Shown piece after piece: positions 1 to 5,380 of a stretch of DNA of 11,432 nt. The stretch spans positions 1-11,432 of the forward strand of contig CAVKWQ010000048.1 of the NCBI GenBank assembly GCA_963660385.1. The letters are read 5' to 3'. The translations under genes and the position numbers were made by a program. The DNA is from Avelusimicrobium sp963660385. Its GTDB lineage: Bacteria > Elusimicrobiota > Elusimicrobia > Elusimicrobiales > Elusimicrobiaceae. Position 1 is the stretch's first letter; every line of letters starts with the position of its first letter. A model generated the notes under the pieces. The model made no database searches and had not been told where the DNA came from. It saw only the letters and a list, made by a program, of their open reading frames with translations.

Positions 1-27
1 ATATAAAGGCCTTAACAAGGAGAAAAA

Positions 28-804
28 ATGAAAGGATTTACCTCTATTTTGTCATTCCCGAAAGTTGTAGTCGGGAATCTGTCGTTATTTAAAAAAGAAA
101 ACGACAACAACGGATCCCCGACTAAATTCCTCGGGGATGACAACTATAACGGCAACAACAGATCCCGTATAAAGACCCTACGGGATGACGGCTTAACAAC
201 AAGTGGCCGTACGGCAAATACCTCTATTTTGTCATTCCCGAACCCTGCGGGCCGCCCCACACTCGGGAATGACGACTTTATGAAAAAAGGAGGTCATCCT
301 GAACTTGTTTCAGGATCTACTGCTTGGGTTGTTAGCCGTGGTTTTACCTTGATAGAACTATTAGTAGTCGTGCTTATTATCGGCATTTTGGCGGGTGTCG
401 CCCTGCCACAATACCAAAAGGCCGTGGCCAAGGCGCGTTATACGCAAATGATTACGGCCGGGAAATCACTCAAAGACGCAATGGAAGTATATTATATGGC
501 AAACGGGGATTACCCGATGTATTGGAGCGATTTGGATATTACGTATCCCGGGTGTTCCGAACGGGAGGGACGGTATTTGCTGATATGCGACAAATTTGTT
601 GTGGATATGTTTGCCGGGCCCAAGCAAAATCTTGTTTTTTATGACAAGCACGGGGTTGATAACTTTGGTTTTGACCAAGGAACAAGTGATATTGTGGCTC
701 GTTCACAAGCCACTTATACGGTTTGGTTGGACCAGTCGGAAAATCCCGGGAAAACTTCTTGCAGTAGCAGAATTACAGGGCTGTGCCAAAGTATGGGTTT
801 TTAG
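28..804 (+). CDS. Type IV pilin-like (prepilin) protein with repeat-derived insert in its leader
   Basis: The C-terminal 153 residues form a typical pilin-like major/minor subunit. The prepilin peptidase site is G105|F106, followed by TLIELLVVVLIIGILAGVALPQ, with the conserved Glu at mature position 5 and a hydrophobic N-terminal helix. The body has four Cys (PGC, LIC, TSC, GLC) that could form disulfides. Such proteins are exported, cut and methylated by PilD, and assembled into type IV pili or pseudopili. The start at 28 has a strong Shine-Dalgarno (AAGGAG, 17-22, 5 nt spacing), and MKGFT at residues 1-5 looks like the original leader. About 300 bp of palindromic repeats then intervene before RGFTLIELL resumes at residue 104. 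An in-frame ATG at 280 would give a 21-residue leader (MKKGGHPELVSGS, then TAWVVSRG) but has no clear Shine-Dalgarno. With the start at 28 the leader would be 105 residues, which is unusually long and may not be processed. Pilin identity is secure; the start and functionality are uncertain. Confidence 0.8.
   Translation: MKGFTSILSFPKVVVGNLSLFKKENDNNGSPTKFLGDDNYNGNNRSRIKTLRDDGLTTSGRTANTSILSFPNPAGRPTLGNDDFMKKGGHPELVSGSTAWVVSRGFTLIELLVVVLIIGILAGVALPQYQKAVAKARYTQMITAGKSLKDAMEVYYMANGDYPMYWSDLDITYPGCSEREGRYLLICDKFVVDMFAGPKQNLVFYDKHGVDNFGFDQGTSDIVARSQATYTVWLDQSENPGKTSCSSRITGLCQSMGF
43..336. repeat. Composite palindromic-repeat insertion inside the prepilin leader
   Basis: Five stem-loops lie between the two copies of the GFT leader motif. 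They are ATTCCCGA/TCGGGAAT (54-61/71-78), ATCCCCGA/TCGGGGAT (114-121/131-138), ATCCCGTA/TACGGGAT (162-169/179-186), GTCATTCCCGA/TCGGGAATGAC (231-241/263-273) and ATCCTGAA/TTCAGGAT (296-303/309-316). The first two face each other, with GTCGTT (81-86) and AACGAC (100-105) as matching inner arms, so 51-141 forms a REPIN-like inverted pair. The fifth is the same module as those at 860 and 11174. A 24-bp exact direct repeat (39-62 and 219-242) lies 180 bp apart. The whole insert has no stop codon in the pilin frame. The analogy is with Rickettsia palindromic elements, which insert in frame into genes; the element family itself I cannot name. Confidence 0.85.
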
Positions 805-819
805 CAAATATAAAAAGCA

Positions 820-847
820 CCCCGGGCGTAATGAACCCGGGGAGTTT
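820..847 (+). terminator. Possible weak terminator after the pilin gene
   Basis: A 7-bp perfect GC stem, CCCCGGG (820-826) with CCCGGGG (836-842), encloses a 9-nt loop 15 nt after the pilin stop codon. It is followed only by AGTTT, so the U-tract is poor. Placement and stem fit intrinsic termination, but a purely structural repeat remains possible. Confidence 0.45.
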
Positions 848-859
848 CACGAAATAAGA

Positions 860-982
860 GGTCATCCTGAATTTATTTCAGGATCTACCTATTGGGTTGT
901 TGTTCATTACTGTTGGACCGAACGACAAACTACCCAAGATGTAGATTCTGAAAACCCTGCGGGCCGCCAGTTCAGAATGACC
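860..982. repeat. REPIN-like inverted pair of palindromic modules
   Basis: The left module has stem ATCCTGAA/TTCAGGAT (864-871/877-884) and is followed by ATCTACC and TTGGGTTGTT. The right module is inverted: ACAAACTACCCAA and GTAGAT precede stem ATTCTGAA/TTCAGAAT (945-952/971-978). GGTCAT opens the element and ATGACC closes it, so the whole 123 bp can fold as one large imperfect hairpin with two terminal sub-hairpins. The right-hand loop carries AACCCTGCGGGCCGCC (953-968), identical to 241-256 in the pilin insert. The gene-free stretch 805-1159 contains this element, the flanking hairpins and nothing I recognise as coding. Confidence 0.8.
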
Positions 983-1043
983 CCCATTTTTATAACGGCT
1001 TTGCTTTATTTATTGGTGTCGTTTTGTTTGTTTGCAACATTAC

Positions 1044-1077
1044 AAAAAAAGCGTTGCCCTATTAATCAAAAGGGCGC
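1044..1077 (-). terminator. Probable intrinsic terminator of the zapA-tlyA operon
   Basis: Read on the minus strand, the sequence has the stem GCCCT (1075-1071) with AGGGC (1060-1056). Outer GC pairs may extend it past a small AA bulge. A run of seven T (1050-1044) follows. It lies about 85 nt beyond the tlyA stop, in the right orientation. The short core stem keeps confidence moderate. Confidence 0.5.
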
Positions 1078-1139
1078 GGCCAATCTGCCGCCCGTAAGGC
1101 TGTTTTATTAGGTAGCGCCATTGCAAGAACAGGATTGCT

Positions 1140-1196
1140 CCGTTAATCAAAAGAGGACGCTAAATCTGCGGCGCGCAGCGTGCGGCCCGCAGGGTA
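1140..1196. repeat. Repeat-derived 3' end of tlyA and its downstream echo
   Basis: The word ACCCTGCGGGCCGC lies here on the minus strand (1195-1182), encoding TLRAA of TlyA. The same word occurs at 242-255 and 954-967 inside palindromic elements. CTGCGG (1166-1171) and CCGCAG (1187-1192) form a stem. TTAATCAAAAG followed by a CGC and an AATCTGC-like stretch occurs at 1143 onward and again, degenerate, at 1062 onward, offset by 81 bp. The second copy carries the probable terminator. Confidence 0.6.
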
Positions 1197-1936
1197 ACGT
1201 GCCAAAGGTATTCGGTGTTGCCGTGCGTGCCTTTGATGGGGCTTTCAATCACTTCGCCGCAAATGCCGCCGTATTTTTCCTGTAAGTTTTCCTTAAAGAA
1301 ATCCTGCACGCGCTTAATTGCCAGTTGGCGGTTTTCCTCGGTTTTTACAATGCCGTGCGGTACTTGTTTGGGTGTCAGTTCAAATTGCGGTTTAATTAAA
1401 AATACGATTTCACTTTCCGGCGCCATTACTTTAAAAAGCGGCTCCATAATCATTGTAAGCGAAATGAAAGACACATCCACCGCCGCAAATTGCGGAGCCT
1501 CGTCAAACAAATCCGCCGTCATATAGCGGGCGTTGGTTTCGGGCTTAAAATGGAAGTTCTTGTAGCGGCGCATTTCGTCAGCCAGTTGCCCTTTGCCCAC
1601 GTCCACGCCATAGACCTCTTTGGCCCCGGCCTGAATCATACAGTCGCTAAATCCGCCCGTCGCCACGCCAATATCCACACACACTTTGTTCTTAATATCA
1701 ATGTTCCAATGCTTTAAAGCCCCGGCCAGTTTCAGGCCGCCGCGCGACACATACGGGCAGGATTTTTCTTTGAGGGAGATTTGGTCCTCGGGCAAAATGG
1801 TGCGGTCGGCGCGGGTGTCAATTTCGCCGTTTACCAACACTTCGCCCGCCATAATGGAGGCTTGCGCGCGGTTGCGGCTTTGGAAGAAGCCCTGTTCTAC
1901 AAGTGCCATATCCAGGCGTAATTTTTTATTTGCCAT
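1160..1936 (-). CDS. tlyA: TlyA-family rRNA 2'-O-methyltransferase (hemolysin A family)
   Basis: The 258-residue protein has an N-terminal S4 RNA-binding domain (about residues 5-60, with RLDMALVEQG and AGEVLVNG). A linker, YVSRGGLKLAGAL (62-74), leads into an FtsJ-like Rossmann methyltransferase with SAM motif VCVDIGVATGGF (85-96), acidic VYGVDVG (108-114), AVDVSFISL (152-160) and IKPQFE (181-186). Characterised members methylate ribose 2'-OH groups in 16S and/or 23S rRNA. I chose the ATG at 1936 over an upstream in-frame start at 1963. It overlaps the end of xseB by 11 bp, has GAGG just upstream, and MANKKLRLD is the usual S4 beginning. The last residues after EYLWHV (TLRAARCAPQI) look unlike the family; part of their coding DNA matches the loop word of the local palindromic repeat. 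It is the last gene of the operon. Confidence 0.93.
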   Translation of the reverse strand: MANKKLRLDMALVEQGFFQSRNRAQASIMAGEVLVNGEIDTRADRTILPEDQISLKEKSCPYVSRGGLKLAGALKHWNIDIKNKVCVDIGVATGGFSDCMIQAGAKEVYGVDVGKGQLADEMRRYKNFHFKPETNARYMTADLFDEAPQFAAVDVSFISLTMIMEPLFKVMAPESEIVFLIKPQFELTPKQVPHGIVKTEENRQLAIKRVQDFFKENLQEKYGGICGEVIESPIKGTHGNTEYLWHVTLRAARCAPQI

Positions 1937-2171
1937 TTTCGTCCTCGGCCAGTTCGGTGTCAAAGGGTTCCGTCATCATTTCGGCCCCTTTCTTTTTTAA
2001 TTCTTCCACCTTAAATTTGACGGTTTCCAACTTTTGCGAAAGTTCCTTGGACAGGGTTACGCCCTCTTCAAACAGTTTGACGGACGCGTCCAAATCGGTT
2101 TGTTCTTCCTCCAACTTGGCAACGATTTCCTCCAAGCGGGAGAGTTGTTTTTCAAAATTAAATTTTGTCAT
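1926..2171 (-). CDS. xseB: Exodeoxyribonuclease VII small subunit
   Basis: This 81-residue protein has the XseB signature: FEKQLSRLEEIVAKLE, then SVKLFEEGVTLSKELSQKLE and a Lys-rich third helical stretch. Several XseB chains clamp each XseA and complete the ATP-independent, metal-independent nuclease that degrades single-stranded DNA from both ends to oligonucleotides. Its length is normal for the family (about 60-85 aa); the acidic tail after residue 65 (MTEPFDTELAEDENGK) is extra. The ATG lies 6 nt after the xseA stop, and GAGG precedes it. Its last codons overlap the start of tlyA, so xseA, xseB and tlyA are probably translationally coupled. Confidence 0.95.
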   Translation of the reverse strand: MTKFNFEKQLSRLEEIVAKLEEEQTDLDASVKLFEEGVTLSKELSQKLETVKFKVEELKKKGAEMMTEPFDTELAEDENGK

Positions 2172-2177
2172 AAATCC

Positions 2178-3383
2178 TCACTTAACGGTGGTATGAATCA
2201 TACCGTCTTGTACTTGAATATATACGGTTTCGCCCGGGGCGGTTTGGTTTACCCGGCTGATGACGGAGCCGTCCCGCTTGCGCGTAATGCTGTACCCGCG
2301 TTTTAATACGGCTTGCGGGCCGAGTGCCGCCAGTTGCCCTTGGGCTAAATTAAAGCGGTGCGAAAAATTATTCAGTTTTTCCTTCCAAGCGGTTTCCAGC
2401 CGGGAGGTTAATTCGTCTAAATCCTGTTCTTTATTTTGCGTAATGGTTTCCGGGTGTGCAAATACGCGGCTGTTTACGCACAGGTCGTAGCGGCGTTTGG
2501 CGCGCTCGTAGAACAAACTAACGGATTGCAACAAGCGTTTTTGTAATTGCTTGATGTAATCTTGCGTGTTTTGGGAATTTTTTACCACCAGTTCCGCCGC
2601 GGCGGACGGAGTGGGGGCGCGTAAATCGGCTACGAAATCGGCAATCGTAAAATCTACTTCGTGCCCTACGCACGAAATAACGGGAATTTTGCTTTTAAAA
2701 ATAGCGCGCGCGACAACCTCTTCGTTAAACGCCCACAAATCTTCTATGCTTCCACCCCCGCGCCCAACTAATAACACATCTAGGGCAGGTTTAAAGCGGT
2801 TTAAATCCGCAATGGCTTGGGCAATTTGCGGGGCGGCTTCGTCCCCTTGCACAAGCACCGGGGCAATTAAAATTTCCAAATGCGGACTGCGGCGTTTTAA
2901 TACGGATAAAATATCCCGCACCGCCGCACCCGTGGGCGAGGTTACCACGCCAATACGCTGGGGATAAGCGGGAATCGGTTTTTTATGCTCGGGGGCAAAG
3001 AGGCCCTCGGCCTCTAATTTCTTTTTTAGTTTTTCAAATTCTAAATACAGGTTTCCCTTGGAGAGGGCTTCTACGGTTTTTACCACAATTTGGTAGCGCC
3101 CTTGTTTGGCGTAACAGGATAAACTTCCCCACACGCGGACCTGTAACCCTTCTTGCAGTTCGCCCGGGAATTTGCGCGCGTCCCATTTGAACATTACAGC
3201 AGATAATAGGGCTTCGCGGTCCTTTAAATCAAAGTAAATATGCCCGCTGGCGGCTTCGCGCAAGTTGCTGATTTCGCCCTCTACAAAAATATCACGGAAC
3301 ACACCTTCTAACGTTTGCTTAACAGCAAGCGTAATGGCGGTAACAGTGAAAACCTGTCCTCTGAAAGGGGCTTCGGGTTCCAT
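2178..3383 (-). CDS. xseA: Exodeoxyribonuclease VII large subunit
   Basis: This is the catalytic subunit of exonuclease VII, 401 residues, the usual length. The N-terminal OB-fold (about 10-105) includes VEGEISNLREAASGHIYFDLKD and binds ssDNA. The central nuclease domain carries PQRIGVVTSPTGAAVRDIL (141-159), VGRGGGSIEDLWAFNEE (206-222), CVGHEVDFTIADFVAD (238-253) and RAPTPSAAAE (255-264), all hallmark motifs. A coiled-coil region (about 265-350) follows as the XseB docking arm, then the C-terminal LKRGYSI motif. The ATG directly abuts the rarA stop codon, with AAAGGAG overlapping the end of rarA. The expected role is degradation of ssDNA during mismatch repair and recombination, beside the fork-processing rarA. 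Confidence 0.97.
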   Translation of the reverse strand: MEPEAPFRGQVFTVTAITLAVKQTLEGVFRDIFVEGEISNLREAASGHIYFDLKDREALLSAVMFKWDARKFPGELQEGLQVRVWGSLSCYAKQGRYQIVVKTVEALSKGNLYLEFEKLKKKLEAEGLFAPEHKKPIPAYPQRIGVVTSPTGAAVRDILSVLKRRSPHLEILIAPVLVQGDEAAPQIAQAIADLNRFKPALDVLLVGRGGGSIEDLWAFNEEVVARAIFKSKIPVISCVGHEVDFTIADFVADLRAPTPSAAAELVVKNSQNTQDYIKQLQKRLLQSVSLFYERAKRRYDLCVNSRVFAHPETITQNKEQDLDELTSRLETAWKEKLNNFSHRFNLAQGQLAALGPQAVLKRGYSITRKRDGSVISRVNQTAPGETVYIQVQDGMIHTTVK

Positions 3384-4631
3384 TTATTCTCCTTTGATTT
3401 TTTTGAGCCGTTCAATGAGGGCGGCTTCTTTGCCCAAAACACCGGGTTTAAAAAATTTCATTGGGCTGGGCATATAGAGTTGTTTAACGTAATGGTTGGG
3501 GTAATCGTGCGCGTATTTGTAGCCGCGGTTTTTGCCGCCGGAGCGCAAATTGTCCGGCACCGGGCGGTACTTGCCTTCGCGCACTTCTTGCAGGGCGGCG
3601 TCCATTGCCAAGTAAGCGGAGTTACTTTTGGGGCAGCAGGCCACATAAATAGCCGCGTGCGCCAAGGGGATGCGGACTTCGGGCATACCCAACTCTTCCG
3701 CCGCTTGGAACGCGGCCTGCGCAATCATCAGCGCGGCAGGTTCGGCAAGCCCCACATCCTCGCTGGCGCAAATTAAAATGCGCCGTGCGATAAAGCGCGG
3801 GTCCTCGCCGCTTTCCAGCATACGCGCCAGCCAATAAACGGCGGCGTCCGGGTCCGAACCGCGCATAGATTTAATAAAAGCGGAAATAATATCATAGTGC
3901 TCGTCGCCCTTTTTATCGTAATTTAAGTGGCGGCGCTGGATGCACTCTTGCGCGATTTCCAAGGTAATGTGTTTGATTTTATCCTCGCCCGGTTCCGTGG
4001 TTACAAACGCCAGTTCGACCGCGTTTAGCATTTTGCGGCTGTCGCCGTTGGCTTGTGTGATAAAATAGTCGGCGGCGTCCGGGGCGATTTGCGCGTGTTC
4101 CTTTTCGGCCGCGCGCGTTAAAATTTTAAGTAAATCTTTTTCGCCCAACGCTTTAAATTCAAAAACAGAAAAACGGGATAACAGCGCGGTATTAATATAA
4201 AAGTATGGGTTTTCGGTCGTAATGCCGATTAAAATAATGTCCCCGCGCTCCACGGACGGCAATAATACGTCCTGCTGGGTTTTATTAAAGTGGTGGATTT
4301 CGTCCAAAATGACCAAGGTGCGCTTCTGGTCAAAGGTGGGCGTGCGTGCGCGCTCCTTGGCTTCCGCCAGAACCTTTTTAATATCCGCCACCCCTGCGGC
4401 GGCGGCGTTTAGTTCCACCGTATAGGCCTGCGTGCGCGAAGCGATATAGCGCGCAGTGGCCGTTTTGCCACAGCCGGGCGGGCCAAAGAAAACGGCGGAT
4501 TTAATCATATCCGCTTCCAGCAGGCGGCGCAACATTTTACCCGGGCCCAACAAGTGCGGCTGCCCGGCAAATTCTTCTAAGGTTTTGGGTGCTTGGCGCG
4601 CGGCCAGCGGAATATTTTCGTCTTCTTGCAT
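3384..4631 (-). CDS. rarA: Replication-associated recombination protein A (MgsA/RarA AAA+ ATPase)
   Basis: This 415-residue clamp-loader-like AAA+ ATPase acts at stalled replication forks and ssDNA gaps. Visible motifs are an N-terminal LAARQAPKTLEEFAGQPHLLG box, Walker A GPPGCGKT (50-57), Walker B LVILDEIH (106-113), sensor 1 ITTEN (137-141) and an arginine finger in LLSRF (150-154). The C-terminal tetramerisation region has YDIISAFIKSMRGSDPDAAVYWLARMLESGEDPRFIARR and IYVACCPKSN, then ends near YKYAHDYPNHYVKQLYMP. Length and order match the family. The ATG lies 4 nt after the zapA-like stop, with no Shine-Dalgarno visible in the A/T-rich junction, so translation probably depends on coupling to the upstream gene. 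It directly precedes xseA, grouping repair functions. Confidence 0.96.
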   Translation of the reverse strand: MQEDENIPLAARQAPKTLEEFAGQPHLLGPGKMLRRLLEADMIKSAVFFGPPGCGKTATARYIASRTQAYTVELNAAAAGVADIKKVLAEAKERARTPTFDQKRTLVILDEIHHFNKTQQDVLLPSVERGDIILIGITTENPYFYINTALLSRFSVFEFKALGEKDLLKILTRAAEKEHAQIAPDAADYFITQANGDSRKMLNAVELAFVTTEPGEDKIKHITLEIAQECIQRRHLNYDKKGDEHYDIISAFIKSMRGSDPDAAVYWLARMLESGEDPRFIARRILICASEDVGLAEPAALMIAQAAFQAAEELGMPEVRIPLAHAAIYVACCPKSNSAYLAMDAALQEVREGKYRPVPDNLRSGGKNRGYKYAHDYPNHYVKQLYMPSPMKFFKPGVLGKEAALIERLKKIKGE

Positions 4632-4635
4632 AAAT

Positions 4636-4923
4636 TTATTTATGGTTGGCGTTCAGGGCGGATTGCAGTTTTACAATCAAATCGTCCACGCGGGATTCTT
4701 CTTCCTTGCGTTTTCCGCCGTCGTTTTGGCGTTGCAAATACGCTACGGCCGCAAAGTGAAGTGCGGTCATAAGGGCTTGTTTGAGCGTATCTATTTCGTC
4801 CAAACTCTGCATATATTTTTCCACCGTCGCGGCCAGGTCCGTCAGTTCCACGGCGCCGAGTTCGGTGGTTTCTATATCCAGCGGGATACGCTTGATTTCT
4901 ACTTGAACAATCTCTTTGGCCAT
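4636..4923 (-). CDS. zapA: ZapA-like cell division protein
   Basis: This 95-residue protein starts with a short beta-rich stretch (EIVQVEIKRIPLDIET). Helical segments follow (LTDLAATVEKYMQSLDEIDTLKQALMTALHFAAVAYLQRQ) and then a charged C-terminal helix. This is the domain plan of ZapA, a dimeric or tetrameric protein that bundles FtsZ protofilaments at the Z-ring. The VEIKR opening, a segment leading to an alanine-rich helix and a size near 100 aa fit; sequence identity to model ZapA proteins is clearly low. It is the first gene of the minus-strand operon and diverges from pheS. A promoter ends only 8 nt from its ATG and no Shine-Dalgarno is present. A generic small coiled-coil protein is the alternative. 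Confidence 0.7.
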   Translation of the reverse strand: MAKEIVQVEIKRIPLDIETTELGAVELTDLAATVEKYMQSLDEIDTLKQALMTALHFAAVAYLQRQNDGGKRKEEESRVDDLIVKLQSALNANHK

Positions 4924-4931
4924 ATAAGGTT

Positions 4932-4961
4932 ATTTTACTTTTTTCCTTCTTTTGTGTGCAA
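4932..4961 (-). promoter_or_regulatory. Promoter of the zapA-rarA-xseA-xseB-tlyA operon
   Basis: On the minus strand TTGCAC (4961-4956) and TAAAAT (4937-4932) are 18 nt apart. The -10 box ends 8 nt before the zapA ATG, so the mRNA leader would be only a couple of nucleotides. The tRNA-Gly promoter has the same -35 hexamer and the same spacer length, which supports both. Confidence 0.6.
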
Positions 4962-5005
4962 AAAGAAGCAAAATATTCCTTTTACTTTTTGCATCGGCAA
5001 AAAGT
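4946..5005. repeat. Two adjacent A/T-rich hairpins upstream of zapA
   Basis: CTTCTTTT (4946-4953) pairs with AAAAGAAG (4961-4968), and ACTTTTTG (4984-4991) pairs with CAAAAAGT (4998-5005). The two 8-bp perfect stems have 6-7 nt loops. The first overlaps the -35 region of the zapA promoter. Hairpins of this appearance are often found as dispersed intergenic repeats. Confidence 0.6.
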
Positions 5006-5120
5006 AACAAAAAACTCGCAGGGCCAGCCCGTATCCGTGAGGACAAGCGGCGCGTTTTACAACTCGCCTGCGGCTCAAACAAATAAAAATGCTCCTCCGC
5101 CAAAACCGCCTTTTATAAAC

Positions 5121-5298
5121 AAGGCAAGGGCAACCAAACAACCAGAAGGTAAACGCGTTTCCCGATTGTCTCCACGGATACAGAACGGGTCAAGCCCTGC
5201 CTTAACGGCACGGCAAGGGCAACCAAACAACCAAAAGGTAAAAGCGTATCCCGATTGCCGCCACGGATACAAAGCGGGCCAAGCCCTGCCTTAACAAC
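5121..5298. repeat. 89-bp tandem repeat, two copies, each bounded by inverted ends
   Basis: Copy 1 (5121-5209) and copy 2 (5210-5298) align without gaps at an 89-nt offset and differ at roughly a dozen positions. Each begins with a form of AAGGCAAGGGC and ends with AAGCCCTGCCTT, which are inverted repeats apart from one bulged A, so each copy can fold as a hairpin-ended unit. A partial copy in the opposite orientation occurs near 5020-5042 (GGCCAGCCCGTATCCGTG matches the complement of CACGGATAC plus GGGC/GGCC). Open frames cross these repeats on both strands, but none has coding character. The 457-bp intergenic region holds these repeats, the hairpins and promoters, and no gene I can support. 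Confidence 0.8.
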
Positions 5299-5367
5299 AG
5301 AAACGGACAAAAGGAAACAACTTCTTAAAATTCCGCTTTATTTTCCCTATACAGCCGCCTAAAATAC

Positions 5368-5380
5368 TATAATAAGATAT
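5368..5380 (+). promoter_or_regulatory. Candidate pheS promoter -10 box, near-leaderless
   Basis: A perfect TATAAT (5368-5373) ends 7 nt before the pheS ATG, and no Shine-Dalgarno lies between. No good -35 hexamer is visible at 17-18 nt. An alternative promoter is TTAAAA (5325-5330), 17 nt, TATACA (5348-5353), which would give about a 20-nt leader, still without a Shine-Dalgarno. I saw no T-box or leader-peptide attenuator. Confidence 0.5.

Noticed and set aside
596..1111. 171-residue open frame overlapping the pilin 3' end and the REPIN-like element
   Set aside because: It starts inside the pilin gene in another frame, then runs through palindromic repeats and non-coding A/T-rich DNA; no protein family features and no Shine-Dalgarno.
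1937..1963. Longer TlyA start adding nine residues
   Set aside because: The extra residues overlap xseB, are not family-like, and the ATG at 1936 has GAGG and the canonical S4 beginning.
4936..4980. tRNA-like or T-box regulation of the pheS operon in the spacer
   Set aside because: No T-box sequence, no anti-terminator and no Phe-rich leader peptide could be found before pheS.
5121..5298. CRISPR-like array
   Set aside because: Only two copies of an 89-bp unit that are adjacent with no spacers and no cas gene nearby.
4935..5310. Several 65-112 residue open frames on both strands between zapA and pheS
   Set aside because: They are created by the hairpins and the 89-bp tandem repeat; the same DNA is open in several frames and the peptides are repeat translations without coding character.
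4924..5380. 6S RNA next to zapA, as in enterobacteria
   Set aside because: The region is upstream rather than downstream of zapA and is explained by repeats; I could not fold a long rod with a central open bubble.
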